Assembly: GCA_036346205.1 (NCBI GenBank)
Contig: JARFJB010001492.1
Coordinates: forward strand, 1,440,001 to 1,504,000
Length of the DNA: 64,000 nt
Source of the DNA: Vesta saturnalis
Taxonomy: Eukaryota; Arthropoda; Insecta; Coleoptera; Lampyridae
Direction: 5' to 3'
Position numbers and translations under genes: made by a program. Positions 1 through 11,223 of this stretch are shown here, one piece after another. Below the pieces are notes generated by a model. It searched no databases, was not told the origin of the DNA, and saw only the letters and a list, made by a program, of their open reading frames with translations. Each line of letters starts with the position of its first letter. Position 1 is the first letter of the stretch.

Positions 1-530
1 CAAGTATAATTTGTGTTTTTTGTCTTCTCTGTCGCTTATTTGTTTCTGGTTATGAAACGTACTCATTTGAATGACCTTCTTGTATTTTTTGGAATATAAG
101 ACACAACTGCGGTATCTTTAGTAAACTAAAATTTGGAACTATGCACAACGTTATTTACTTCCATGATAGGTAGCTCAAGCTTGCTTTTCCTGACAGTCCC
201 TAACATAGTAAGATTTCTTATGAGAAGCATTTGACCCAATTTATACGATGTAAAGTTACATTCTGACCTCTTAGTCGATAAGTAAGGTCTAAAACTACAT
301 ATTCTCAGCGCCTGATCCTTCCCAGGTTTTCCCCAGGTAGTTTTCCGTATATACTTGAACTTCTAAAGCATAAGAACTTGCACTATCACAAAGCGTCCAA
401 ATTTTGATGCCATATTTTGCTGGCGTGCTTGGTATATACTGCTTGAATGGACAACGACCTCTAAATACGAAAATGTAAATTTCCTTCAACAAGACATGGA
501 TAAAATTAACGAAGCTTCTATGTAAAAATT
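1..530 (-). pseudogene. piggyBac transposase fragment, cut by the window edge
   Basis: Read on the minus strand, this is the middle of a piggyBac-type (PGBD/DDE_Tnp_1_7) transposase. Visible blocks are RGRCPFKQYIPSTPAKYGIK near 420-455, then WTLCDSASSYALEVQVYT, then after a frame change VVLDLTYRLRGQNVTL and YKLGQMLLIRNLTMLGTVRK down to about 180, then FTKDTAVVSYIP near 100. These are the conserved segments around and after the central catalytic Asp region of the family. The copy has several frame changes and at least one stop (after HSSKF, near 143). The N-terminal third is not found to the right of 530, so it is 5'-truncated. The C-terminus would lie left of the window. The element is separate from the piggyBac copies at 18.3 and 26.2 kb. 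No terminus is visible here. Family assignment is firm; activity is excluded. Confidence 0.85.
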
Positions 531-821
531 AAACGTATTATAAAGTCTAGAGACTGTAGGAAATTGGAGCGATTATCCGAGGGGACAGAATTAGTTATAA
601 TAGGTATTAAACCGATAACCACAAGAAATAAATTACATAACGTATTACATTTCGACGATCTGGGTACGTTATGTATATCTAATTATTGGTTAGAAAGAGA
701 ATTGGAAGAACAAAGTATAGATTTAAATTATAAAATTAAAATTAAATTGGATGTACTAAAGCATACGCCTATTAGACATAAAGAGAATTGTTGTAAAACC
801 TGTTTATGTGATCTTATTTAA
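510..821 (+). pseudogene. Unidentified coding-like fragment (LSEGTELVIIGIKPI)
   Basis: An open frame runs from 510 to the stop at 819-821. It has no ATG at its left end, so if real it is an internal or spliced exon. The peptide reads as protein rather than noise: LSEGTELVIIGIKPITTRNK, then a hydrophobic/acidic stretch with FDDLGTLCISNYWLEREL, then a Lys-rich tail. The layout (short beta-strand-like segments, Gly-Thr turns, Lys-rich end) suggests a small globular domain. I do not recognise the family. It sits immediately right of the truncated piggyBac fragment but on the opposite strand, so it is not part of that transposase. It could be a decayed gene of another mobile element or of a host family. 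Confidence 0.35.
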
Positions 822-1089
822 ATTATATTGGAGGAATGGGTGTAAGTACTCAACAATGTTCGGATAGGATCGGTTATCTTCGGGTGTCGAGGAGTGGGGT
901 CGCACTAACTATAGCACGGTTAATGCGATTCGTACCTATATGAAAACATCGCATCGCAAAATTTTACCTGTGTATATAGTCTCCAGCGAGTAAGCATTAT
1001 TATTATAATGTATTCTCCTGTTTAAGAACCAACATCAGAAGACATTAGAGATTTTAGGTATTTGTTAGTAAACTACTACAATAACTGTT

Positions 1090-1263
1090 CAAGCTGATGA
1101 TGAAAACGATGAAGTGGATGAGATGAATGTATCTCACACTCATGATGATGATGATGATACACGGAAGAAGACCGATGAGTTAGAGGAAAGGACGAATCTC
1201 AAGACCATGATGATAGTGACGAATTACAGTCGAAAAAGAAGAAGACTGATAACAATATAATTA
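1090..1263 (+). pseudogene. Acidic, Lys-ending coding relic
   Basis: The plus strand encodes an Asp/Glu-rich run (ADDENDEVDEMN, then HDDDDDTRKKTDELEE), then after one frame change HDDSDELQSKKKKTDNN and a stop near 1260. Strings of GAT/GAA codons followed by AAA/AAG codons look like the acidic-then-basic C-terminal tail of a nuclear protein. It may belong with the fragment ending at 821, since both are plus-strand and about 270 bases apart, but no splice sites link them convincingly. It may equally be a low-complexity GAT repeat that happens to be open. No family is recognised. Confidence 0.25.
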
Positions 1264-3089
1264 AATTAAATAAATAAATGATGGATTGTTTTAAATATAT
1301 TTTTTAAACGCTAAGTTTTTCTTCAATTTTTTTAATAATCTTGTTTTCGGAATGGACTTTCCGGTTTGTTTATAATTTGTATATTTAGGAAGCCAGTTTT
1401 TATCAATCTTGTTGGATTTAATACAAAAACAAAAGCGTTGGAAATTAAACGTGGCTTTCGTCCCTCCCATCCCTGCGTTTCTCTTGTCCCGTTCGTCTCT
1501 CACGTCTGTCGTGTTCGCTTGGCTGGAAGTTTGAGCTTGTTTGTGGCGCCATCTAGTGGTGTATGAGCTAACAAACGTTTTTCTGTAATAGGGATTGATC
1601 ATGGCTTCACGTAGCTGTATATTTTCAAAACTACACACAGTTCCTAGGAACTTGCGCTCGGTCTTCGCCCTTGTCGCGGACCTTTGACATAAAATTCTCA
1701 AAAGATCTGTGTAAATAAAACATATAAGCAAGCAAGACCGCTTATTCAACGCGTGTTTAAATTGCATGTTAAGAAATAACATTCTGATGTATACCAACCA
1801 GCTCTTAATTACACATTTATTTTTAAAGTAAACAGTTGAATTATATTTGTTATTGCACTGTATACTGTACATAGGTGGTTAAGCATTTTCAATAACGACT
1901 AGGACGTCCGGTCTTGTTTTATAAAAATCTAAGGTTTTTAAAAGACACAACCTTGTTTGATAGAAGTCAGATACATCTTGAATGTATTTATTTCGCTATT
2001 TAAATGGATATAATTAAAATATTCTTATGTATCTGGTTTGATTGATTGTTTTGAAGGTCGTTTCCTCAAAACGAAATTATGTTTTACCAAAATTGAAAAT
2101 GCAATGGTAAATTTTAGGCACCCCTTTTTATATCAAAATGATCATTAATAGAAATGTGATAATTTTAATAACAATCATGGTAATAAAAATTTAAAAACTC
2201 TAATAAAAATAATATGGGAAAATACACGGTCAATTTAAACCGTATGTTGCACACGTAATTATTACATTCCAAACTTTTAATGAGGTTTTTTATAACTGTT
2301 AATGAGTGCGTTTCAATAAACAATTTGTGTGTCCGTATGTACAATATGAATATTTTTCAAATCGCTTTGAAAAAATTACTTTTACTGATAGAGAACCAGT
2401 TATATATCAACTATGCATAAGTAAAAACATAGAAAGTGATTTCTAGTAACACAAAGCAGTGACCATCACTCGTGAAGCAGTCCCTCAAAATGCTCTTTAA
2501 GTACAGAGCTGGTAAGTGTGCTGTTAACCTTTTATTTATTTACTTGTACAGATTTTAATTACAGTTATAAAACGAATCTAATTTATACGTAACAAGTTTC
2601 TTTAAAAATATTAAGGCGTCCAATATACAAACATTTTAACGGTCGGATGGATATGAAACATATTTCAATGAAATCAGTGCAGGTAAACTATGTTTTAATA
2701 TTCATTTTAGAAGACAATATTGAAATAACTGTTATGTAATTAATTAACTTAATAAACAAATTTTGTTGCATTAGAGAATAACCAGAATGTCAGTAATTTT
2801 TTTATAACTCACTGAGGATTTTTAATTATGACATTTACAACAAAAATAAGTGTTCTATAATTAAATTTTACTGTCATTCAAATTCCACCACGCATGATCA
2901 ATCCCTAACACAACTGCTGTCTTAGAAATACAATGTATAAATAAATTTCTCGTATAGGTAAAAGATCATCCGAACGTACCCATAGCATATGACCATTTTA
3001 AAACAATAGGATCGATAATTTTAATAATAATATCTTATTAGGGTAATTATGCAACTTCCAACATTGTATGCGTGTGCGTTTGCCTAACC
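1264..3089. other. No gene seen; GC-rich patch 1440-1700
   Basis: AT-rich DNA with no recognisable coding sequence. The 193-codon minus-strand open frame at 1291-1872 has no family features and is mostly the complement of the GC-rich patch, so I do not call it. The patch holds the CTCF-type motif. The rest is A/T runs and short imperfect repeats. Confidence 0.5.
1545..1559 (-). promoter_or_regulatory. CTCF-type binding motif
   Basis: The minus strand reads CCACTAGATGGCGCC. This matches every position of the published CTCF core CCASYAGRKGGCRS and carries the AGATGGCGC core preferred by insect CTCF. It lies in an unusually GC-rich patch (about 1440-1700) within AT-rich DNA. Motif match is seen directly; insulator function is inference. 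Confidence 0.45.
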
Positions 3090-3740
3090 TCCAGGGGTAC
3101 TGCTCTTAATACAACCAAAGGACCTTAATTAGGGTTAAAGATGACCATCAAAATAGCCCTAACCAAAACCAGTACCAGCCCCCAGCCCCAAGTCCAAGAC
3201 CTAGCCCAAGTCCAAGACCTAACCCAAGCCCAAGACCAGCTCCAAGCCAAAGACCAGCTCTAAGCTCCAAGACCAACCCCAAGTCCAAGACCAAACCCTA
3301 CATCTGCCCCTCACGTGAGCAAGTACAAAATTGCTGCCAAAAGGCTCTTAATACAAACAAAAGGGTTGAAAATTCCATCAAGGTTGAAAAAGGTCTCCAA
3401 AAAGAAACCATAAAATAAGGGTGAAAAATACGCCCCTCAAGTAAGCGAGTAAAAACAAAAAGGCCTTAATTAGGGTTGAAAATTCCATCAAGGGTTGAAA
3501 AAGGCCTCCGAAAGGAAACCATAGGGGTAGAAAGAACGCGTCCTATACGTGAGCTGTCATAAAGTAGGAATGAAAAACACGTCCTACACGTGGGTGAGTA
3601 AAACATAAATAATTAGGGGTTGCAAATGACCTTTGGAAAGAAACCTTAGGGGTGGAAAATACGGTCTCCCACGTGAGCGTATAAAAAGTGAAAGTGGAGG
3701 GCTTGTGACGTAAAAAAGTGGAGGGAGGGTGTCCGTCTTC
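3090..3740. repeat. Tandem repeat, about 115-bp units, with an 18-bp minisatellite
   Basis: From about 3170 to 3300 the sequence repeats variants of CCAAGTCCAAGACCTAGC (period about 18). Around it, 3100-3700 contains three to four copies of a longer unit. Its parts are an AGGCCTTAATTAGGGTTGAA block, a second GGTTGAAAAAGG block, a GAAACCATAGGGGT block, and an end in CGTCCTACACGTGAGC. Copies start near 3111, 3340, 3460 and 3590. The minisatellite sits inside the first unit as an expanded insert. The open frame on the minus strand at 3543-3761 is a shadow of the repeat. Confidence 0.7.
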
Positions 3741-4099
3741 TACTATCGTCACTAATGTCACTCAAGTTATCAATAAGTTTTCTAAGCCTTCACCACTATG
3801 ATATTTTTTTGCCATATTGTTGTTTCAGCACTTTAGAAGAACTAGTAGTACGTACAACAAACCGCACTTTACTCTGCAACGTAACAAACAAAACTGGCGG
3901 TTGCATACTGCGATATGATATTTATACCTGCTGCAAGTTACAAGTCTGTTCCTGTTTCGACTTGCACACGCGGCTACAGACCTGCCGAATATGCTGTAGT
4001 AACTCGCATAGGTAGGTACATTTGAACAAGAATGTGATGATATGCATATTTCAAATTTCAATATAAAATAATTGGAAATACAAATTTATACGTCCTACT

Positions 4100-4319
4100 A
4101 ATGTATTACAGCCTCGGGTCATAATGACACGAGGAACATCAATGTAACAATCATGTTTAAAAAATAAGGAAAAAATTTATTAAAACAAACAAGCCATCTC
4201 ATTCTTCAATGGATTAGAAACAAAGTCATTAACTACGAAGTTTAGGTATTAATAATCAAAAAAGTTATTTAAACAACAATTTGATTTCGGGTCATATAGA
4301 CCCGAAGGTAACAGCAGGG
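4100..4319. mobile_element. piggyBac-like terminal segment ending at TTAA
   Basis: The segment ends ACCCGAAGGTAACAGCAGGG directly before TTAA at 4320-4323. Read inwards, the end is CCCTGCTGTTACCTTCGGGT, with the CCC start and TTAA target typical of piggyBac-type elements. Just inside is a palindrome TTCGGGTCATATAGACCCGAA (about 4285-4306), and a related copy CGGGTCATAATGACACG lies near 4113. Such subterminal inverted repeats are usual in this superfamily. No matching left end was found in the window, so the element is either solo-ended or its other end is degraded. Confidence 0.5.
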
Positions 4320-4851
4320 TTAATTAAATCACATATCTAATGGTCGCAATTAATAGTTTGTTTTACACCGAAACTCATAGTTAGTTAGTATAACGAGTAC
4401 AAGCCAATTCCTGTCCTACGGATGTGCCCGAACTTGATAAAGGTAGATAAAATATATAGCCATATACTACAGAAATCAGCATTATAAATATTATAGTTTT
4501 ACAGCTCTTCCATAAAAGCGTAACACTTCTTTGTTGATTACAGAAAAAAAATGTCTCCCGATACCAGCTAAATCAAATTTAATTTTAAAATTAGTTTAGT
4601 AAATGGACAATGCGACTAAAAGTTTGATATGCCAACGATGGAAGTTCCGTAATTTTTGAAAATCTAAAACGATAGTATTCAAAATAATTAATTAAGCTGT
4701 TGTATAATAAGTTAAATTGTAAGTATATGAATAAAAATTTCTTTACATCAAATACTTTATCTTGAGTTAAGGGGATTGTCTACTGAAAATAGTCAATTTT
4801 TCTAATTTTTATATTTTCTTAACCCTTGTACTTTTATGAACAAGAACTTAA

Positions 4852-4911
<60 letters not shown>
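4852..4911. repeat. (TA)n microsatellite
   Basis: About 30 uninterrupted TA units. Confidence 0.97.
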
Positions 4912-4915
<4 letters not shown>

Positions 4916-5059
4916 CAAGTAAGTATACATTTATATTATTTATATCTACTTCTTACTTCCTTTCTTGTCGGGGCAGTAGGCAAATAAGCGCCAGCACTGC
5001 TCGGTAGTAGGACAATATCGTTAGTAGGGAATGCTGCATCGTCCGGGGCACAATTTAGC

Positions 5060-5480
5060 TAGTAGACGGTCTGCCTGGAAAGTTGAAAAACGGCAAAGGA
5101 GAAGGTGTTGGGTGAAATCACTAGTGAAATGCTAAAATATGCGAAGATAGTGTGAATTAATCAACGTATGTCTTTAAGTATGGAAAAGTGCCAAGTAATG
5201 AGAGCGCGATGATTGTGCCACTATATAATGGCAAGGGGAACAAGAGTGATTGCAAAAACTACAGAGAAATAAGTCAGCTCAGTGTACCTGGCAAAGTAAT
5301 TGGAAGAGTTCTGATTGACCGAGTACGTGAAACTACCCAAACTAAGATTTGGGATGTCCAGGGTGGCTTCATGCCAAGGAGTGGGCGTGTTGATCAGATG
5401 GCTGCTCTTCAGCTGATGATCGAAAAGTGTTTAAGTGTAAAAAACAAGCTGTACTTGAAGGTTCAATTAAATTTATTATA
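5060..5480 (+). pseudogene. LINE reverse transcriptase fragment
   Basis: The plus strand carries the N-terminal part of a non-LTR retrotransposon reverse transcriptase. LKNGKGEGVGEITSEMLKYA (about 5080-5150) corresponds to the G-x-DG-(I/V)-x-x-EMLK entry block. IVPLYNGKGNKSDCKNYREI (5215-5270) is the conserved VPLYKGKG..CKNYRGI block. LSVPGKVIGRVLIDRV, then IWDVQGGFMPRSG and VDQMAALQLMIEKC follow. The QxGFRxGRGCxDQ motif is altered (MPRSGRVDQ). The YADD active site is absent because the frame dissolves after 5480. The DG of the first block has become EG. It is 5'- and 3'-truncated and frame-broken near 5165. The wording is closest to arthropod jockey/CR1-like lines, but I cannot fix the clade. 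Confidence 0.85.
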
Positions 5481-8400
5481 GAACTGCCAAATCTTTCATA
5501 AACTATTCCCATAAGCATAACATTATAATTATTATACAATAGTGTGCTTGTTAAATGGAGAAAATATTTGTCTCTGGACCAAACAATGCGAGTTTCAATC
5601 CTGACTAAGGATGAGAAATAGAAGTATTCTCCTTTTAGGAATATTACCAAAACGACAATTTTCCTGGGAATTATAGGGACGTATTGACCCCTGTCAGCAA
5701 ATGGTCCATTGCAGTGTTTTAGTGAGTTTTTCAAACAAATATTAACTGTTTTCGGTACCTTATCCGTCCGTCTGTCTCTATAATTACGCCTAAACAGCTT
5801 AACTTACCACAATACGCTATTTGCATTAAGTTAATTATACATTAAGCTAGAAAGATCAATCATACAGAGAATGTGGAAAGTATCACATAATCTATTTTTT
5901 TTATTTGCCCCCTAGATTTGGGAGTTATTTTTACAAAGTTGGTATAATATTTTTCACTAACGTCAAATTTGATTAATTTATTACATCCACACCCAACGGA
6001 TGGGAAGTACTGTATCGCTAACAAAATTTTCAATAATTTTTATTTACCCAATCGCTTTAAAATGTTTGAAAACGCCCAAAAATAAAATTTGAGCAAAAAA
6101 AATCTTGTCTGTGTGTCTGTCTGTCTGTCTGTGTGTATGTGTGTATATGTGTGCACTCCATAACTTTCGAAGAACTTAACATATCAACTAGAAATTTGGC
6201 ACACATATAGACGTCAACTACCCAAAGCGACTGATTGTTTTTGGGGTCAGTGTAGTATAGCAAATTTTTATTTTTAAGATTTTTCCTTTTAATATGTGAT
6301 TAGTAACATAATTGTGAGTATTTTTGTTCCTATAATTTTCTGTACAACAAACAGTTTACAAGATATTAGCAAAAACCGTCACTTTTTCCTAAATGTCTCC
6401 CGAACTACTGAACATATTCAAAAGTGAAAATACCATTAGATAGGAAATACAATTTCTCACAAAATGTGTTTTTACAATTTTTCGAAAATTTTGTCATTTT
6501 CGAAATATTTCCAAAAACTTGATTTTGGAACCCGTCCACACGACCTTCTTGAAGTTTTGGTATTAGATATAAAATCCAATTTCTGATCGAAAAGCATTCT
6601 TGTATTTTTTGTAAATTTAATCGTTTTCGAGTTATTTACGAAAACCGATTTTTTGATGTGGAAGTATTAATAACAATTTGCAGCGGTTTATTTACATAAT
6701 TGCTATATGTTGCCTTTTTTTTAAGTATTAAAAATGAGGATTGGTTTAAATATGAGTTTCCTAGCAACCTACAGAGCAGTTTGGAAGTTTGAAATTGATT
6801 AATATTGACACTTTAAAAATTCCAAAATGCCTATAAAATTAGATAACAAGATAATTTATATAAAAAAAACCTTTCACAGTTTGATAAATAATAAAGCTTT
6901 AGTTGAAACGGGAAAAACATTTGATGTAAGTGATTTAAGTTTATATGAAATAGTTTAATATATTCACGTCACGTGACGTGCTGCAGTGGCCGTTCCAATG
7001 TCGATATTTTCAAAACGTAAGTTGACAAAATTTTCTTTAATTATTACTTAAACAATAATTTTTTAAGTTAATTTTAAGTAACTTTTTTAGGAATCGAAAT
7101 TGTAAAAGCCAATTTCACCGGTATCCCACTACCTGGTTACATTTTAGACGTTGTTATAAACGTATTCCAACCGGTTGTGTAAAACAAGGTATAGCAGAAT
7201 TTTAATTGTCAGACAAATTTGAGTTACTAGATACCTGCTCAATGTTAATTGTAAAATCAGCTAGTAGTGAAAATTAACCGCTATTGAATAACCGTTAATA
7301 CGGTATCCGTTGAGGTATGGTATACCGTATACATGTATTTGAGTTAAGGAGAATTTTTTTATTAAAACTCGGTCATTAATCATCCGTCATTGGTCGTGTT
7401 CGTAAGAAGGAAAACAATTTCTTGCTCTATATTCCAAACCGCCCTTACTCTAATTATAGAAGCATCTTCATCGGCCATATTGAACTCTTAAAATAACCTT
7501 AGCTATGGTTATCTGAAGTAACCTGGTAGCCGTACTGTTTCAGCATAGGCCCAAAGACGATCTGGACTACATTGAACCTTTGGGTGGTAGTTGAGGCATT
7601 AGGTTTTAACCCATGGAACAAAGACACCTCCGTGCGTATTCCGAACCAGGAGTTGAAAATCCCGGGTAACTTTAAATATTTATGAAGTACATTAAATATA
7701 ATTTTCCATTAATAAATTAATTACTTCCAAGCGAGTTTGAATGTGTGCAGCGATGAAAACTGACTCGCAATGTGTTATTATCCATATAATTTATCTATAA
7801 TATTACAAAATGAAAAGCTTGATCTTAGTTCTTAGTATTCAAAAATTTCAACGTTGAAGATTACCATTGTCATTAAAATTCCAGAAACTAATAATTGCGA
7901 TAAACGATTGCTCTGGATACTTGATGTCGAGAATCGAATTTAAATGCAATACGTTTATATCGAAAATATGTAGCATTGGGACCAACATCAGCTATCTTTC
8001 TTGGACTACCAAATCCAAATTTGTACGCACCACATTGTCTACGCTACATAGTTGGTTGATGCCGGTGATGAGTTTACTGTGTTACGTTTGGTCGGGTAGA
8101 AATGTGAAAAGGTAGACCATAATTATTTGAATGATTGTATATTTATTAAACAGACGGCTTTGGTTGAGACGACGACAGAATACACTACCACTACACTGTA
8201 CCGAACAATGCAACAGTGTAGAACAAAGTATCGTAAGCTGATCAAATATGTAGCATCTATAGTATGTAATCCGACTGCAAAATTCTGTAGGTATCTGTTT
8301 TTTTAATCAGACTTAATTCAGATGAATGATTAATGGCACTGTAATGTATTACTTCCGGGTTGCCCATAAAAAATTAGCCGCAATGATTTTTAATTAAATA

Positions 8401-8674
8401 TATTATAATTAATGTATTTGTGTGAATTTAAACTATATGTTTTTAAGTGAGTGAAACGTCTTTTTCAAGAGTGTTAAATTTGTGCTGAACACAATAATCC
8501 ATGGTTGATTGTAAAAAAGTGGCCGCAAGCAGCGGTTGCCATGATTTGAATTAATTACTCCCCCTTTAGATAAGTATGAGCGAGAGGCAAGGAATGCGCG
8601 CGCTGCTTCGTGCTGTCAAAACTCAATTTTATATTTGGCGAGGATTTTCTTGTTTTTGTTATTGATTTTTAAAA
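5481..8674. other. No gene seen; dispersed-repeat-like DNA
   Basis: AT-rich noncoding DNA. 6105-6155 is a (TGTC)n/(TG)n tract. 6300-6660 has internally repetitive text (TTTTCGAAAATTTTGT, TTTTCGAAATATTTCC, TTTTCGAGTTATTTACG) typical of a degraded dispersed repeat. 6965-6980 is a perfect 16-bp palindrome CACGTCACGTGACGTG. 6827-6958 is a 43-codon ATG frame (starts MPIKLDNK, contains KTFHSLINN) whose GTAAGT near 6924 could be a splice donor; no family is recognised. Confidence 0.4.
6105..6155. repeat. TGTC/TG microsatellite
   Basis: Four TGTC units flanked by TGTG runs on the plus strand, grading into TATG/TGTG units. Confidence 0.85.
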
Positions 8675-8913
8675 ATGAAAAAGTGTGTTTTGGACCACAC
8701 TAGTGGAAAATTAAATGAATTTAACGATAAATCTTTTCTAAGTGCAAACTTATGTCATTATTTCGTCAAAAACAGAATTATAAATACAATGACATAACCT
8801 TAAATAGTGATACGGTTCAAACACACGGTTATCATTTACAGTGTTATAAAAATTTCACTGTTTTAAAGCAAAAGGATAAAGAAAAATTTGAAAATTATTG
8901 TCAAATTCAAACT
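8675..8913 (+). pseudogene. Broken first exon of a GYHxxCYxxFT family protein
   Basis: ATG at 8675 begins MKKCVLDHTSGKLNEFNDKS. After one frameshift near 8745 the frame continues FRQKQNYKYNDITLN, then TVQTHGYHLQCYKNFTVLKQ, then KDKEKFENYCQIQT. It ends at a consensus splice donor GTAAGT at 8914. The layout (Cys near the start, '...G-K-L-x-x-F-x-D-K', then G-Y-H-x-x-C-Y-x-x-F-T) matches the opening of an abundant family of uncharacterised arthropod proteins. The conserved Cys/His probably bind a metal, but that is inference. The GC-rich stretch at 8580-8620 upstream could be the promoter. Downstream exons were not found. The frameshift makes this copy unlikely to work unless the break is a sequencing error. 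Confidence 0.45.
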
Positions 8914-9619
8914 GTAAGTAAAACGTTAATGTTAAAGATGGCAAAGATTTTGAAGAATGTCACGTTAGTTCCTGGTAGCCAGCAAAAAAGGTGATGTTGA
9001 AACTCCGCTGAGATAGACTGTTTTGGATTTCAGCGGGACTATACTTACAAAGGGCGACCTCGCGCGGGTTTATATCTCGTAAACAATCAGCGCCACAGTA
9101 TATATTAGTTTACTATAAAAACAAATTTTGGGGTTGAAGTATTTAAAGGTTTACAAGTAAGAGGAATTAATGTGAGTTGGAAATGCTTATCAAACGTTTT
9201 CAAAAATTTAAGAAGTGTTTAAACAGATTTGTAATAAACAGCAATCATTGAGTTAAAAGTGTTCTGTATGATAGAAAATAAACATTTATAGTCATTGTTT
9301 TCTTTGATGTGTGAAGTTACATAAAAGATTACGCCGTTTAACAATAATAAAACTTTTGGCATTTGACGATGAATGTCAAAATTTTTTGACGTCAGCGTTT
9401 AGCGTACCGCCGCCATCTGAAATTTTTTTTAAATGGCAACCTAGGTCGAGTGATATATCACAGAAACGCTTATTTATTCCTCTTTCCAAAAATATTCGCA
9501 ATGTATCACTTTACTATGTAATTGTGACAGAAATTTAGCAAATATGTAAAAAATGTAACTGGAAACATTTTATTTTTCAAATTTTATAACTAAACAATTT
9601 ACTAAGATGCAGATTACTT

Positions 9620-10290
9620 TTTTACAGTAAATGCTCAAAATGGTGGCCATTTGTTTGTTGACAATGATACAATCTCTCTTCGAAGCTAAATAGAGTTGTT
9701 GATCATTTGTGGAGTAATTGCCTGCATTTCGTGACGTATGCGCTCCTTTAAATCATTTACGTTACTTGGTATGTTAACATGAACACATTTTTTCAGGTAG
9801 CCCCAGAGAAAAACATCAAGTGGTGTCAAGTCGGGTGATCTTGCCGGTCATTCAATTACACCTCTTCGATAAATCCATCTCTGGCGGAAAATTGTGTTTA
9901 AATATTGCCTAAGGTCTCTTCGATAGTGTGGAGGTGCGCCATCTTGTTTAAAGTATACGTTCATATTTGGAAACAAACAGTTTATTTCAAGTATAATTTC
10001 ATTTTGGAGAAGATCAAGATATTTCGCACCGATAAGCATACGATCAATAAAAAATGGTCAAATCAAATGGTGTTTCACCAAACCCGCCCACACATTAGCT
10101 TTTCGTTGATGCTGTGTATGAACCTCCTCCATCCGGTGCGGATTACAATCTGACTAGTACCGAGAATTATGTCTGTTAAGAGAACCGTTCAAGCAAAATG
10201 TGGCTTCATCACTGAATGTAATAAAATCTAAGAAATTGTTTTGCATCCAATTTTCTCTGGAATTGTTTCACTAATACTCAAAATTTGTTA
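9620..10290 (-). pseudogene. DD41D Tc1/mariner-type transposase (copy A)
   Basis: Minus-strand catalytic half of an IS630-Tc1-mariner transposase, which cuts and pastes DNA at TA. Blocks in order: WMQNNFLDFITFSDEATFCL with the first Asp (about 10250-10190), NGSLNRHNSRY, KANVWAGLVKHH, LIGAKYLDLLQNEI, VYFKQDGAPPHYRRDLRQYL with the second Asp (about 9945), RQRWIYRRGVIE, then a stop, then SPDLTPLDVFLWGYLKK with the third Asp (about 9820), and the end KWPPF / NGHHFEHLL near 9630. All three Asp codons survive, and 41 residues separate the second and third. Damage: a stop after NRHNSRY, a frameshift around KHHLI, and a stop replacing the Trp before PARSPD. The N-terminal DNA-binding part is missing or unrecognisable beyond 10290. 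TIRs were not resolved. Confidence 0.9.
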
Positions 10291-10299
10291 TCTATCTTC

Positions 10300-11205
10300 G
10301 GTATAAACTTCTACGCAAAATTATTTACTCAATTAACAAAAAAAAAATAGATAACTGGTCAACACGGTAATTAATTGTTCAATTTAAAATAAATATTCGT
10401 CACAACAAGAATAAACAAAACGCAATCGAATATTTAAAAGTTCGCATAATTAAACCTTCTTATATTCATTAAAACCAATCAACAAACCTTACTTTACATT
10501 TCTGCACAATAATGGCTTAATTTTGGCAACTTTAAGATTTGTCGAAATAAACCCAAGGTGCTTTTAATTTGGTGAAGGTAAAATAAATGCCCAAAAAATT
10601 ACACTATTATGATTAAAAGAACAATAGAAAAAATGTACAAAAAGGGCAAGTACAATCAATGAAACATTCCCTAGGCAGCGGGGCGTAAACGAAAGTAACT
10701 TGTCAAAAACAAAAACCTAACACCTAAAAAAAATAAAGCTCTGTGGCGTATTCAACAGCAGTCGTGAATGTCAAGGAGAAATAATATCAATTAAACCAAT
10801 ACATATATACAAATTACAATAATGAAAAAAAAAATTATAATCTACTGCTTTTGTGAAATTCCGATTTATCAAAATTCAATCAAATCCAGCAACTGACTTT
10901 ATTACTACAAGAAAAGCTTTCTAAAAATCAAAACGTTAAAACTACAATGATATCAAATTTCTACTGCACCAATGATTCAAACTTTCAAATTATACCAAAC
11001 GTTATTATGAACAAGCACATTAATAACAAAACAAGTTATAACAGTATTTCCACAGTTTCCATTGTTCTAGTCCAAATTCCATCACTATCAGCTGAACCTT
11101 TTTATTATAAAGCGTCACAAAATTTACAAAATCGTGAGCCTGCACATTCGTTTGAATAACCTATTAATACCCAAACACATAGTAATCTGGCACTTTAACA
11201 AAAGT
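10300..11205. other. No gene seen
   Basis: Very AT-rich. The open frame at 10947-11159 has no protein-like character. Nothing else is supported. Confidence 0.5.
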
Positions 11206-11223
11206 ATCACGTGATACTTTTCT

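Noticed and set aside
1291..1872. 193-codon minus-strand open frame
   Set aside because: It is the longest uninterrupted non-transposon frame here, but its composition follows the GC-rich patch and flanking A/T runs. I see no domain, motif or family resemblance.
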